NCBI GenBank assembly: GCA_023653075.1
Contig: JAMNXQ010000001.1
Span: 62,001 to 126,000 of the forward strand
DNA: 64,000 nucleotides
Source: Algoriphagus sp.
GTDB taxonomy: Bacteria > Bacteroidota > Bacteroidia > Cytophagales > Cyclobacteriaceae
Direction: 5' to 3'
Shown: positions 46,068 to 54,364 of the stretch, one piece after another
How the letters are laid out: the number at the start of each line of letters is the position of its first letter
Position numbering within the stretch: the stretch's first letter is position 1
Made by a program: the position numbers and the translations under genes
The notes under the pieces: model-generated
What the model was told of the DNA's origin: nothing
Seen by the model: only the letters and a program-made list of their open reading frames with translations
The model's database searches: none

Positions 46068-47302
46068 AAGGTACTTGGAGAATGGATTTCTTGGTAAATT
46101 CCTGACTGGGCAACCTGATTCCAAAAACTAGGGTAGGACTTATTGACTACTTCTGGGTCTTCAATCCACAAATCGGTTTTGGTGACTAAAGGCATAAAGG
46201 CCATGGCCATGCGGTGGTCTTCGTAGGTGTGAATTTGCACCCGTCTCGGCATGGTTACCGAAGGAATCACTTGGAAAGTGTCTGAGGAAATTTCCCGTAG
46301 CTCCGCATTGAATTTTGCAAGTTCCTGCTGCAGCGCATAAATGCGGTCTGTTTCCTTGATGCGTAGGCTTTCTAATCCCGTGAAAAGGGTGTTTTGTCCC
46401 AAAATAGCACAGGTCACGGCCACCGTCTGTGCCAAATCAGGGCAATGCGTAAAATCCCAACTTTTTAGGCCTGTGACCCCTTGCTTTTCAAGCAATAGCC
46501 CGCCTTCTTGAAAAGTGCTTCGGATACCCAATTGCGCCATGATTTCTACGATGGCAGCATCCCCCTGCAAACTCTTTTCTTTTAGCCCTTTTAGAAAAAA
46601 AGAACCCGAATCTGCACAAGCCAACAAGCTAAACCAATAGCTCGCTCCTGACCAATCGCTCTCCACAGCAAAATGGGTAGCACGGTAAGGCTGAGGGCTG
46701 ATTTTGATGGTATTTCCTTCCCAGCTGTACACAATACCAAACTGTGCCATCAGTGCTAAGGTCATTTCAATGTAGGTTCTGCTTCCGACCTTCCCTTCAA
46801 GCTCCAATTCCAAGCCCAAGGGGAGCAGTGGAGCAATCATCAGAACAGCTGAAATGTATTGGCTGGAAACATCTCCACGGATTTTGATTTTTTCGGTGAC
46901 TTGTTGAGGTAGCCCTTGCACCGCAAGTGGCGGGTAGCCTTCGGCTCCTAGGTAATGGATTTCAGAACCCAAACTCCGAAGTGCATCCACTAAAATTCCA
47001 ATGGGGCGCGCACACATGCGTGGAGTGCCTGTCAATACCTTTTGCCGGTTGGTCACTGCAACGAATGCTGTCAAAAACCGCATGGTCGTACCTGCATCTA
47101 GCACATCAAATACGGCTGGATTGGTTTGTAGGAGACGAATCATGGTTTGCGTATCTCTGGCCTCTGCTAGGTTACTCAAGGTATTTTTCCCTTCGGTCAA
47201 GGCATCGATGACCAAGGCTCGATTCGATTCACTTTTGGAGGAAGGTAGGGGTAGGGTTACCTTGGAAAATTCGGTTTTTTGCCTAAGCCTAAGAAGTTGC
47301 AT
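46064..47302 (-). CDS. aroA: 3-phosphoshikimate 1-carboxyvinyltransferase (EPSP synthase)
   Basis: Joins shikimate-3-phosphate and PEP. 412 residues, a little short of the usual 427. Lys23 and Arg28 lie in PLPSSKSESNRALVIDAL; LDAGTTMRFLTAF (in place of the common GNAGTAMR) binds PEP; SLRIKETDRIYAL and the late DHRMAMAF motif complete the site. The region LDAGTTMR varies from the class I consensus in the same way as other Bacteroidota enzymes. Third gene of the aromatic operon, 19 bp after aroB and overlapping pheA by 4 bp. Confidence 0.95.
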   Translation of the reverse strand: MQLLRLRQKTEFSKVTLPLPSSKSESNRALVIDALTEGKNTLSNLAEARDTQTMIRLLQTNPAVFDVLDAGTTMRFLTAFVAVTNRQKVLTGTPRMCARPIGILVDALRSLGSEIHYLGAEGYPPLAVQGLPQQVTEKIKIRGDVSSQYISAVLMIAPLLPLGLELELEGKVGSRTYIEMTLALMAQFGIVYSWEGNTIKISPQPYRATHFAVESDWSGASYWFSLLACADSGSFFLKGLKEKSLQGDAAIVEIMAQLGIRSTFQEGGLLLEKQGVTGLKSWDFTHCPDLAQTVAVTCAILGQNTLFTGLESLRIKETDRIYALQQELAKFNAELREISSDTFQVIPSVTMPRRVQIHTYEDHRMAMAFMPLVTKTDLWIEDPEVVNKSYPSFWNQVAQSGIYQEIHSPSTL

Positions 47303-47321
47303 GAGTTAAAAATTCTAAGGG

Positions 47322-48359
47322 TTAGGCCAATTGTTGGTAAAAGAGTAGCGCATGCTTGATTTCTTCCCGGGTTACGGGGTTGTTGAAGCTGCAGTCGCCA
47401 AGGCTAGGGAGCAAGGTGAACAACTGCGTACTCCCTTCGTTCTTTTTGTCTTGGGCACATAGATCCAAAATCGCATTGAGGTCCCTGATGTCCAAATTCA
47501 CCTTACCAAAGATGGTCAGTAACTTGCTACTTAATTCATTCAATTCCTCAAAGCTCAATCCGATTTTTTGAAAGGACAAAAATCCTTCAGCAATCATGCC
47601 TAAAGCAATGGCTTCTCCATGGAGCAAAGGCTGTGGACCGTTTAGGTACAAGGATTCTACCGCATGCCCGATGGTATGTCCAAAATTCAAGATTTTCCGT
47701 AGTCCAGTTTCTTTTGGATCTACTTCTACTACTGCTTTTTTGATTCCTACTGAATGGCGGATTACCCGTGCCCAATCTTGTTTTTCCCAAAGGGTACTGG
47801 GTAAGGATCTGAAAAAGGTGAGATCCCGAATAAGTCCATGCTTGAGTACCTCAGCATACCCAGAACGAAGTTCATGCAGAGGTAGTGTTTTTAGAAATAT
47901 AGGGTCAATAAGAACAGTTTCTGGCAATTGAAATACTCCCAGATGGTTTTTGAAGCCCATAAAATCAATGCCCAACTTGCCCCCTACACTTGCGTCTACC
48001 TGGGAAAGTAGGGTAGTAGGTAGCGTAATGAAAGGAATCCCTCTTTTGTAGATACTAGCGCAAAAGCCTCCCATATCTCCAATCACGCCCCCACCTAAAT
48101 TGAGTAGTAAGGCCTGTCGATCAAGTACTGCTTCGGTCATCTGTGTCCAAATGGAGGCAGAGGTTTCTAGAGTTTTGTATGTTTCACCTGCAGGTACCGT
48201 TAGGAACAAAGCATCAGCTGGTAATACTTCCTGAATCAAGGGAAGGCAATACTGATGGGTATTCACATCCGTGAGCACTACCAACTTGGAATAATTGCGG
48301 GCCTGCAATACCTCTTTCAAGGTGCTGCGAATGTCAGAGGTGAAGTGTATCGTTTCCAC
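47322..48359 (-). CDS. aroB: 3-dehydroquinate synthase
   Basis: Cyclises DAHP to 3-dehydroquinate, with NAD and a divalent metal. 345 residues. NAD loop LNLGGGVIGDMGGFCAS (87-103), TLPTTLLSQVDASVGGK (112-128), and metal ligands in the segments RSGYAEVLKHG (Glu), NFGHTIGHAVE and LLHGEAIALGM (His). Second gene of the operon, 72 bp after aroGH. Confidence 0.96.
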   Translation of the reverse strand: METIHFTSDIRSTLKEVLQARNYSKLVVLTDVNTHQYCLPLIQEVLPADALFLTVPAGETYKTLETSASIWTQMTEAVLDRQALLLNLGGGVIGDMGGFCASIYKRGIPFITLPTTLLSQVDASVGGKLGIDFMGFKNHLGVFQLPETVLIDPIFLKTLPLHELRSGYAEVLKHGLIRDLTFFRSLPSTLWEKQDWARVIRHSVGIKKAVVEVDPKETGLRKILNFGHTIGHAVESLYLNGPQPLLHGEAIALGMIAEGFLSFQKIGLSFEELNELSSKLLTIFGKVNLDIRDLNAILDLCAQDKKNEGSTQLFTLLPSLGDCSFNNPVTREEIKHALLFYQQLA

Positions 48360-48431
48360 AGATCACTTTGGTCTAGGAGTTGAAGGAGTTTAACCTTCCC
48401 GCTAGCTTAGGGATAGCGAGGGAGGGCTGCT

Positions 48432-49529
48432 TTATTTTTGAATTGGATCCGCTTCTCGGAGTTGTCTTTCTTGTCGCTTGACAGATTCTTCATGAATGCA
48501 ATAGAGTAACTCTTTCATGAATTTTTCACTTAGGTGTTTTTTTACCCCTTTTTCGGTTCGAGAGTCCATCACCTCTTGCCATCGATCCGATTGAAACACG
48601 GTTAGGTTGTGTTCACGCTTGTGAGCGCCGATCTGATCCACCAAGGAAAAGCGCTCCTGTAAGATAGCTAAAAGTTGATCGTCCAAATGGTCAATGGCAC
48701 GTCGTAGATCAAACAGTTTCTCGTCAGGCTGCATATTTTCCAAAGACTGCTTGAATTCAATCGAATCAATCATTTCCTTCAAGCGAAATGGCGTCACTTG
48801 TTGCTTAGCATCTGACCAGGCTTTGTCAGGATCATGGTGTGTTTCGATCATTAAGCCATCTAAGCCGAAGTTCATCGCGCTTTGTGCTACTTCCAATAGC
48901 CCATCCCTACGTCCGACAATGTGTGAAGGATCATTGATTACTTCCATACCCCTCCACTCTCGCTTCAGATGAATGGGCATAGACCAGTTGGGTTTGTTGC
49001 GGTAACGCTTGTCGTATGCATCCGAAAACCCTCGGTGAATGGCTGCTAACTTGGTAATTCCTACAGCATACATTCGCTCCAAAGCACCCATCCAAAGTTC
49101 CAAATCAGGATTCATTGGGTTTTTGATCATGACTGGAATGTCTACACCGCGCAGCGCTTCTGCAATTTCCTGAACAGCAAATGGATTAACGGTAGTTCGG
49201 GCACCAATCCAAAGGACTTCGATTTTGTGTTTAAGGGCCATTTCCACGTGAGCGGCATTGCCCACTTCTACGGTGATGGGGATGTTGAGTTCATTGCGTA
49301 CAATTTCCATCCACTTCAACCCTTCTTCCCCAACCCCCTCAAAAGAACCTGGGCGAGTCCTAGGCTTCCAGATGCCGGCACGAAAAATCTGAGGGATGAT
49401 TTGAGCTTCTTTCATTTCAGTGCAGATTTGGGTGATCTGCTCAGGCGTTTCGGCGGAACAGGGCCCTCCGATGATTAGGGGGTTGCTTAGGCCAAGTCCC
49501 CAGTCTTTAATTTGTTGGTGTGGCTTCAT
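48432..49529 (-). CDS. Bifunctional DAHP synthase / chorismate mutase
   Basis: 365 residues. Residues 1-262 form a type I DAHP synthase barrel: GGPCSAET (21-28), FRAGIWKPRTRPGSF (49-63), WIGARTTVNPF (107-117), and metal/PEP residues in DPSHIVGRRD and IETHHDPDKA. Residues 268-355 form an AroQ-type chorismate mutase (DLRRAIDHLDDQLLAILQERF). It carries both the entry step and the branch point to prephenate, as in the fused enzymes of Bacteroidota and B. subtilis-like lineages, but with the mutase at the C-terminus. First gene of the operon; expression is predicted to be set by an attenuator directly upstream (49545-49721). Confidence 0.95.
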   Translation of the reverse strand: MKPHQQIKDWGLGLSNPLIIGGPCSAETPEQITQICTEMKEAQIIPQIFRAGIWKPRTRPGSFEGVGEEGLKWMEIVRNELNIPITVEVGNAAHVEMALKHKIEVLWIGARTTVNPFAVQEIAEALRGVDIPVMIKNPMNPDLELWMGALERMYAVGITKLAAIHRGFSDAYDKRYRNKPNWSMPIHLKREWRGMEVINDPSHIVGRRDGLLEVAQSAMNFGLDGLMIETHHDPDKAWSDAKQQVTPFRLKEMIDSIEFKQSLENMQPDEKLFDLRRAIDHLDDQLLAILQERFSLVDQIGAHKREHNLTVFQSDRWQEVMDSRTEKGVKKHLSEKFMKELLYCIHEESVKRQERQLREADPIQK

Positions 49530-49544
49530 GGAATTGAAGGGTTT

Positions 49545-49579
49545 AAATAAAAAAGCCCGATTCTTTTGAATCGGGCTTT
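49545..49579 (-). terminator. Attenuator terminator in the leader of the aromatic operon
   Basis: Read on the minus strand: AAAGCCCGATTC (49579-49568), loop AAAA, GAATCGGGCTTT (49563-49552), then TTTATTT. The 12-bp stem is perfect and the T tract is strong. It lies between the operon promoter and the DAHP synthase ATG (16 bp after the T tract), so it can only act as a premature terminator. The 5' arm can instead pair with 49631-49621 (GAATCGGAGCT): 7 bp, one bulged A, then 3 bp. Confidence 0.85.
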
Positions 49580-49596
49580 GTGACGTTTATTTTCTT

Positions 49597-49686
49597 TTAG
49601 TTTTTGGCTAGACAATACACAGCTCCGATTCGATGGTTTGATCGAAAATAAAAATAGCTAAACCAATTCGCTGCTGAGATGAACAT
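49597..49686 (-). CDS. Aromatic leader peptide (29 aa) of the Phe/Tyr operon attenuator
   Basis: ATG at 49686, TAA at 49599-49597. The peptide starts MFISAAN, runs through WFSYFYF at residues 8-14, and ends CLAKN. In all it holds one Trp, four Phe and three Tyr among 29 residues, six of them in the seven-residue block. Codons 8-14 cover 49665-49645. A ribosome stalled there by shortage of charged tRNA-Phe or tRNA-Tyr would leave the antiterminator segment 49631-49621 (codons 19-22) free; a moving ribosome would cover it and let the terminator form. No Shine-Dalgarno site is present, and the -7 box ends 4 bp before the ATG, so translation may be leaderless. Too short for most gene finders. Confidence 0.8.
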   Translation of the reverse strand: MFISAANWFSYFYFRSNHRIGAVYCLAKN

Positions 49687-49690
49687 ACTC

Positions 49691-49721
49691 CAAAAGTAAA
49701 CATCAAATTTTTAAAAGCAAA
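49691..49721 (-). promoter_or_regulatory. Promoter of the aromatic amino acid operon
   Basis: On the minus strand, TTTG (49721-49718) is followed after exactly 19 bp by TACTTTTG (49698-49691). Both elements match the Bacteroidota sigma-70 consensus (TTTG, 19-21 bp, TAnnTTTG). It is the best full promoter match in the window. Transcription should start at or next to the leader-peptide ATG (49686). Confidence 0.7.
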
Positions 49722-49859
49722 ATATTTAACGCATTTCTAGTATCATTTTTTCAATAAATTGGGGCGAACTTTTTAATAAATCCAATTGGAATGAATGAGA
49801 ATGGTAAATTCAAAAAAAACTAATTACTTAGCAAGATGGGTTTTCATTTATTCTTTACT

Positions 49860-50005
49860 AATTATCCGCTTTGTTAGCAGTACCCAAAGAAAAGTAAGGT
49901 TTGAAGTTCCTTTAGGTGAGCTGTGGTCTGTGGACAGTCGTCTGTCGACGAATATCCGTAGAAATTCAAGGATGTTTTAAGCTACTGGAGTGATTGCGGA
50001 TAATC
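49860..50005 (+). repeat. Intergenic repeat copy D (146 bp)
   Basis: Begins AATTATCCGC (first base changed) and ends GCGGATAATC; the internal motif reads GAATATCCGTAG, so it is partly worn. Contains GTGGACAGTCGTCTGTCGAC. Lies between the divergent aromatic operon and proline dehydrogenase, about 140 bp upstream of the aromatic promoter. With the leader and promoters it accounts for the gene-free stretch 49530-50224; the part 50006-50207 is AT-rich with a second TAnnTTTG match (TAGGTTTG, 50094-50101). Confidence 0.9.
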
Positions 50006-50207
50006 CTATTTTTTTTCTAATCCTTGTTTAACTCAAATACCTACTACCAGCAGTAATTTACGCCAAACCTATCTTTCAAGAAGGCAATAGTTGTAGGTTT
50101 GCTTTCAGCCAAAGGGAATTGTGACAAGATTTCTTAATGGCAAAAAAATCAATTTTTTTTACAGGGGTGAATTCCCAAACAAAACCCAAGGGTCGCTGTT
50201 TTTCTAC

Positions 50208-50215
50208 TATATTTG
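50208..50215 (+). promoter_or_regulatory. Candidate -7 box TATATTTG of the proline dehydrogenase gene
   Basis: Exact TAnnTTTG match ending 9 bp before the first ATG (50225) and 18 bp before a second in-frame ATG (50234). A very short 5' leader follows if it is used. Confidence 0.4.
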
Positions 50216-50224
50216 CCCCGTTAA

Positions 50225-51409
50225 ATGCGCGCTATGCCCGTCAAACCCACTATTTCTTTTGAGAATTTGGAAGTAGCTTTTGCTTCCAAGAGTAATGCGG
50301 AACTTCAAAAGATGTTTCTGATTTTTGCCATCCTCAATAAAAATTGGCTCTCAAACCTTGGAATAAAGCTAGCAAACTTGTCTTTTCAACTGCATCTACC
50401 CATTAAAGGTCTACTTAAGAAAACCATGTTTGGGCATTTTTGTGGAGGAGAAACGATTCAGGAAAGTATAGGAGCATGTCAACTTTTAGCAAACTATGGA
50501 GTACATTCCATCCTGGACCTGTCCGTAGAGGGAAAAGGAGATGAAGCGAGTTTTGAAGCTACTACAGAAGAAATTTACCAAACCTTGGTGGAGTCCGCCA
50601 AGACAGATTACATGCCCTTTGGCGTATTTAAAGTCACCGGATTAGGGGATTACTCTATTTTGGAAAAAATTCAAGCCAAGCTAGCCTTGACTCCTGATGA
50701 GCAGGAGGCTTTGGCTCGACTTGAAAATCGAGTGGACCGACTTTGCAAAACAGCGCATGACCTTGGATTGAAAATCTTAGTAGATGCCGAGGAAAGCTGG
50801 TTTCAAGATGTGATTGACGATATGGCCTACCGGGCAATGGCCAGTTATAACAAAGAGCAGTGTGTGGTTTACAACACCTACCAGATGTATCGCCATGATT
50901 CCTTGGAGCGCCTGAAGAAAGCCCAGCTGGTGGCTAAAGAACAGGGCTATCTTTTAGGGGCTAAGCCAGTACGTGGGGCCTACATGGAAAAAGAACGCGC
51001 GCGCGCTAAAGCTGAGGGATATATTGATCCCATTCAGCCAAACAAAGAAGCTACAGATCGAGATTACGATTTGGCGATCGCCTACGCTGTGCAAGAAGGG
51101 ATCCATTTGGTATGCGCTACGCACAACGAGAAGAGTACACTTATGCTTACCAATTTGATGGATCAGTACCAAATCGATCCAAAGGCAGATTTGGTATACT
51201 TTTCGCAATTGTACGGAATGAGTGATTCGATTTCCTATAACTTAGCAAAGGCAGGCTATCGGGTAGTGAAGTATGTGCCTTACGGCCCCGTAGAAAAAGT
51301 AATGCCTTACCTTAGCCGAAGAGCAGCAGAAAACTCCTCCATTGCAGGTCAAAGCAGTAGGGAGTTTGAATTGGTGAAAAAAGAAATCAAGCGAAGAAGG
51401 CTCGGATAA
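50225..51409 (+). CDS. Proline dehydrogenase
   Basis: 394-residue monofunctional flavoprotein of the PutA PRODH domain type; oxidises proline to pyrroline-5-carboxylate. The FAD barrel spans about 75-385, with the motifs [12 protein letters not shown] and [16 protein letters not shown], then [23 protein letters not shown] and [21 protein letters not shown] near the end, where the two Arg bind the proline carboxylate. The second ATG (50234, MPVKPT) is an equally good start. No P5C dehydrogenase gene is adjacent. lysS follows after 37 bp on the same strand and may be cotranscribed. Confidence 0.93.
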   Translation: MRAMPVKPTISFENLEVAFASKSNAELQKMFLIFAILNKNWLSNLGIKLANLSFQLHLPIKGLLKKTMFGHFCGGETIQESIGACQLLANYGVHSILDLSVEGKGDEASFEATTEEIYQTLVESAKTDYMPFGVFKVTGLGDYSILEKIQAKLALTPDEQEALARLENRVDRLCKTAHDLGLKILVDAEESWFQDVIDDMAYRAMASYNKEQCVVYNTYQMYRHDSLERLKKAQLVAKEQGYLLGAKPVRGAYMEKERARAKAEGYIDPIQPNKEATDRDYDLAIAYAVQEGIHLVCATHNEKSTLMLTNLMDQYQIDPKADLVYFSQLYGMSDSISYNLAKAGYRVVKYVPYGPVEKVMPYLSRRAAENSSIAGQSSREFELVKKEIKRRRLG

Positions 51410-51446
51410 TAGAAAAAAGAGACAAAATAATAGACCAACCATCATC

Positions 51447-53156
51447 ATGCAACTTTTGAGCGAACAGGAACTGGAACGAAGAAAAGACCGAGAGGAACTC
51501 TATTCCCTTGGCATCAATCCTTATCCTGCGGAGTCTTTTGTAATCAATGCCAATGCGGCCGATATTCATACCAACTATGAAAATAACAAAACGGACTACA
51601 AGGATATTTCGCTCGCAGGGCGATTGATGAGCCGTAGAATTATGGGATCCGCCTCCTTTGCAGAGATTCAAGATTCTACTGGCAGATTGCAGATCTATGT
51701 TCGCAGAGACGACATCAGCACTCCTGAAAATCCTGATTTCTACAATACGGTATTTAAAAAATTGCTGGGTATAGGGGATTTTATTGGGGTGAGAGGATAT
51801 ATTTTCACTACACAAACAGGTGAGATTTCACTTCATGTGACCCATCTGACTGTCTTGTCCAAAGCAGTAAAGCCGCTTCCAATTGTAAAAAGAGATGAGG
51901 ATGGAACTGTTTTCGATGGATTTACCGATCCTGAGCAGCGCTACAGACAGCGCTATGTGGACCTTACCGTAAATCCCGAGGTGAAGAACACTTTTGTAAC
52001 TCGCTCCAAAATCATCTCCAACATGCGTCGCTATTTTGACGATCATGGCTGGCTAGAAGTGGAAACGCCGATCTTACAGGCGGTGCACGGGGGTGCAGCA
52101 GCGCGTCCTTTTCAGACGCATCACAATACCCTGGACATGCCACTTTACTTGCGTATTGCCAATGAACTCTACCTGAAGCGATTGATCGTGGGTGGATTTG
52201 ATGGGGTCTATGAGTTTGGAAAGATGTTCCGCAACGAAGGGATGGACCGTACGCACAACCCAGAGTTTACGTCCATGGAAATCTACGTAGCCTATAAGGA
52301 TTACATCTGGATGATGGAGATGGTGGAGGAGTTGCTCGAAAAAGTAACACAGACCATTCATGGTGTTACTCAGGTATCGGTTGGAGGGAAGGAAATTGAT
52401 TTTGCAGGTCCATATAGACGGTTGACGATGTTTGACTCGATCAAGGAATATACGGGTGTGGATGTCAGTGAACTCGATGAAGAGGGTCTTCGAAAGGTAT
52501 GTGCACAATTGAAGATTGAGGTAGATGCCTCCATGGGAAAAGGCAAATTGATCGACGAGATCTTTGGAGCCAAGGTAGAAGCCAACTTGATTCAGCCTAC
52601 CTACATCACGGATTATCCGATTGAGATGACGCCGCTGGCTAAGAAGCACCGAAGCAAGCCAGGATTGGTGGAGCGCTTTGAACTTTTTGTCAATGGAAAA
52701 GAAATTGCGAATGCATACTCTGAACTCAATGACCCGATCGATCAGCGTGAGCGATTTGAGGAGCAACTCAAACTTGCCGCTAGAGGGGATGATGAGGCGA
52801 TGGCCATGGATGAAGATTTCCTTCGTGCCTTAGAGTATGGGATGCCGCCTACCTCAGGTTTGGGGATAGGCATTGACCGCTTGACCATGTTGCTTACCGA
52901 CAATTCTACCATTCAGGAAGTGTTGTTTTTCCCTCAAATGCGCCCTGAGAAGAAGGCTGTGGAATTGACAGAGGAGGAGAAAATCATCCTAGAACTCTTG
53001 AAAGCCAAGCATCCAGCTTCCTTGCCTGAATTGAAGACAGAAACTGGCTTGAGTGGTAAAAAATGGGATGTTTCCATCAAGGGATTAACTCAAAAAGGGC
53101 TGGTGAAAGTGACCAAAGAAGGAGAAAGCCTTCTGGTAGATCTTCTGGATCAATGA
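51447..53156 (+). CDS. lysS: Lysyl-tRNA synthetase (class II) with C-terminal winged-helix-like extension
   Basis: 569 residues. N-terminal OB fold binding the anticodon (about 55-150, [20 protein letters not shown]), then the class II core: motif 2 [20 protein letters not shown] and motif 3 [16 protein letters not shown]. The standard enzyme ends near residue 503; here 502-569 are extra: a helix ([15 protein letters not shown]), a second and third helix ([24 protein letters not shown]) and a strand pair ([16 protein letters not shown]), the order of a small winged helix. A terminator hairpin follows at 53181-53210. Catalytic motifs are intact. Confidence 0.95.
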   Translation: MQLLSEQELERRKDREELYSLGINPYPAESFVINANAADIHTNYENNKTDYKDISLAGRLMSRRIMGSASFAEIQDSTGRLQIYVRRDDISTPENPDFYNTVFKKLLGIGDFIGVRGYIFTTQTGEISLHVTHLTVLSKAVKPLPIVKRDEDGTVFDGFTDPEQRYRQRYVDLTVNPEVKNTFVTRSKIISNMRRYFDDHGWLEVETPILQAVHGGAAARPFQTHHNTLDMPLYLRIANELYLKRLIVGGFDGVYEFGKMFRNEGMDRTHNPEFTSMEIYVAYKDYIWMMEMVEELLEKVTQTIHGVTQVSVGGKEIDFAGPYRRLTMFDSIKEYTGVDVSELDEEGLRKVCAQLKIEVDASMGKGKLIDEIFGAKVEANLIQPTYITDYPIEMTPLAKKHRSKPGLVERFELFVNGKEIANAYSELNDPIDQRERFEEQLKLAARGDDEAMAMDEDFLRALEYGMPPTSGLGIGIDRLTMLLTDNSTIQEVLFFPQMRPEKKAVELTEEEKIILELLKAKHPASLPELKTETGLSGKKWDVSIKGLTQKGLVKVTKEGESLLVDLLDQ

Positions 53157-53180
53157 GATTTCTCTTTTCTATAACATCAA

Positions 53181-53210
53181 AAAGGTCCCGCAGATGCGGG
53201 ACTTTTTTTT
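53181..53210 (+). terminator. Rho-independent terminator of lysS
   Basis: GTCCCGC (53185-53191), loop AGAT, GCGGGAC (53196-53202), extended by a G-U and A-T pairs, then an eight-T run. It lies 24 bp after the stop. Confidence 0.92.
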
Positions 53211-53250
53211 GGTAAATACTCTGTAATTATTTTCTGCTTCTTAAAAAATG

Positions 53251-53312
53251 CGTAAAGAAAATAGCATTTGAAGTTCAATTAAATGTCGACCGTGGTCCGA
53301 CGTCTGTGGACC
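53251..53312 (+). repeat. Decayed fragment of the ~146-bp intergenic repeat
   Basis: AAAGAAAATAGCATTTGAAGTTC matches the AAAGAAAAGTAAGGTTTGAAGTTC block of the intact copies apart from small changes, and GTGGTCCGACGTCTGTGGACC matches the GTGGTCTGTGGACAGTCG block. Both ends with the GATTATCCGC motifs are gone. Confidence 0.6.
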
Positions 53313-53316
53313 AAAT

Positions 53317-54066
53317 TTAATTTTTCTGAGCATCTGCAAACCCAAAAACCTTTTGAAGCAAGGGGCTAGATCGCGTAGTGATATTTTTTCGCAAAGCCAA
53401 TTCCTCCTTAGCGATCTCCAAAAATAAGCCTTGAAGGGCTTTGTCAGTTACGTAGGCGGTTAGGTCCGTATTCACAGGCTTGACCAAAGGGATTTTATTG
53501 TAGCGAGACATGACCGTTTCCCAATGGGCAGTGGCACCTACTTTTTGAAGACTGGCTTGAATGGGAGGAGCGAACTTAACTTTCAATCCATCCGTAGTAT
53601 TCCGCTGCAGGTAATCAGTAGCAGCACGCTCTGAGCCCAGAAGAATGCCTTGCACATCTTTAAAAGTCATGTCTTTGATGGCTTGGGTGAAAAGAGGACG
53701 TGCCTCCTTGACTGCATCTTCTGCCGCTCGATTGATACTGGTGATCAGTTGATCACATAAGTTGCCCAACCCAATTTTCCGTAGGCTGCGCTCCACTTGA
53801 ATGGCTTCCTCCGGAAAAGGAAGTTTGATGGCGGGATTGCCTAGGAATCCATTTTCTAGGTTGAGTCGATCTATACTTTGGCCTGTTCCTTTTTCCAAGG
53901 CCTCCTTAAGACCCATAGCCATCTCAGCGGGGGATGGGTTGACTGTTCCTCCTGTAGCAGTAGTCACTTTATCGAGCACCTTTTTGAGTTGTGCAGTAGC
54001 GACATTGGGCATGAGCATGCTTACAAAAAAGAGACTAAGGCAAATCGAGAGAATAAGGGATTTCAT
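53317..54066 (-). CDS. DUF4197 secreted protein
   Basis: 249 residues with a signal peptide (about 1-26, MPNVATAQ). The body is helical and matches the DUF4197 family: LKEALEKGTGQSIDRL, a VERSLRKIGLGNLCDQLI stretch, and a C-terminal ALQGLFLEIAKEELALRKN before an R-S-S-P-LLQKVFG end. Periplasmic; function unknown. Its own transcription unit, with repeat copy E directly upstream of the start. Confidence 0.88.
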   Translation of the reverse strand: MKSLILSICLSLFFVSMLMPNVATAQLKKVLDKVTTATGGTVNPSPAEMAMGLKEALEKGTGQSIDRLNLENGFLGNPAIKLPFPEEAIQVERSLRKIGLGNLCDQLITSINRAAEDAVKEARPLFTQAIKDMTFKDVQGILLGSERAATDYLQRNTTDGLKVKFAPPIQASLQKVGATAHWETVMSRYNKIPLVKPVNTDLTAYVTDKALQGLFLEIAKEELALRKNITTRSSPLLQKVFGFADAQKN

Positions 54067-54121
54067 AGATTGAGTTTGAGTGATTAGGAAATTATTAATA
54101 GTAATTGATTTTATATATACT

Positions 54122-54267
54122 GATTATCCGCTTTGTTACCAGTACCCAAAGAAAAGTAAGGTTTGAAGTTCCTTTAGGTGAGCTGTGGTCTGTAGACAGT
54201 CGTCTGTCGACGATTATCCGCAGAAATTCAAGGATGTTTTAAGCTACTGGAGTGATTGCGGATAATC
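54122..54267 (+). repeat. Intergenic repeat copy E (146 bp, most complete)
   Basis: Begins GATTATCCGC (54122-54131), repeats it inside as GATTATCCGCA (54212-54222) and ends with the inverted TGCGGATAATC (54257-54267). The last two can form an 11-bp stem with a 34-base loop; the first can pair with the last instead. A small hairpin GACAG-TCGT-CTGTC sits between. The gene-free stretch 54067-54364 holds this copy and the next terminator. Confidence 0.93.
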
Positions 54268-54311
54268 ATATTTTTCAATTTGAACTCAGTTTCTGTTACT
54301 AATTTTCGGGT

Positions 54312-54348
54312 AAAAAAAAAGCCGTTTGAAGCTCTTCTTCAAGCGGCT
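54312..54348 (-). terminator. Rho-independent terminator of the BlaI-M56 operon
   Basis: On the minus strand: AGCCGCTTGAAG, loop AAGAG, CTTCAAACGGCT (12 bp, one wobble pair), then a nine-T run. It lies 17 bp beyond the M56 stop codon. Confidence 0.93.
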
Positions 54349-54364
54349 ATTTATAGTAGTTGGT

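Noticed and set aside
49795-49980. Open frame of 61 codons over repeat copy D
   Set aside because: Same reason: it is the repeat read in one frame with a start from the flank.
15921-54267. CRISPR array or IS element explanation for the repeats
   Set aside because: Copies are 146 bp, lie thousands of bases apart, have no spacers and no transposase gene.
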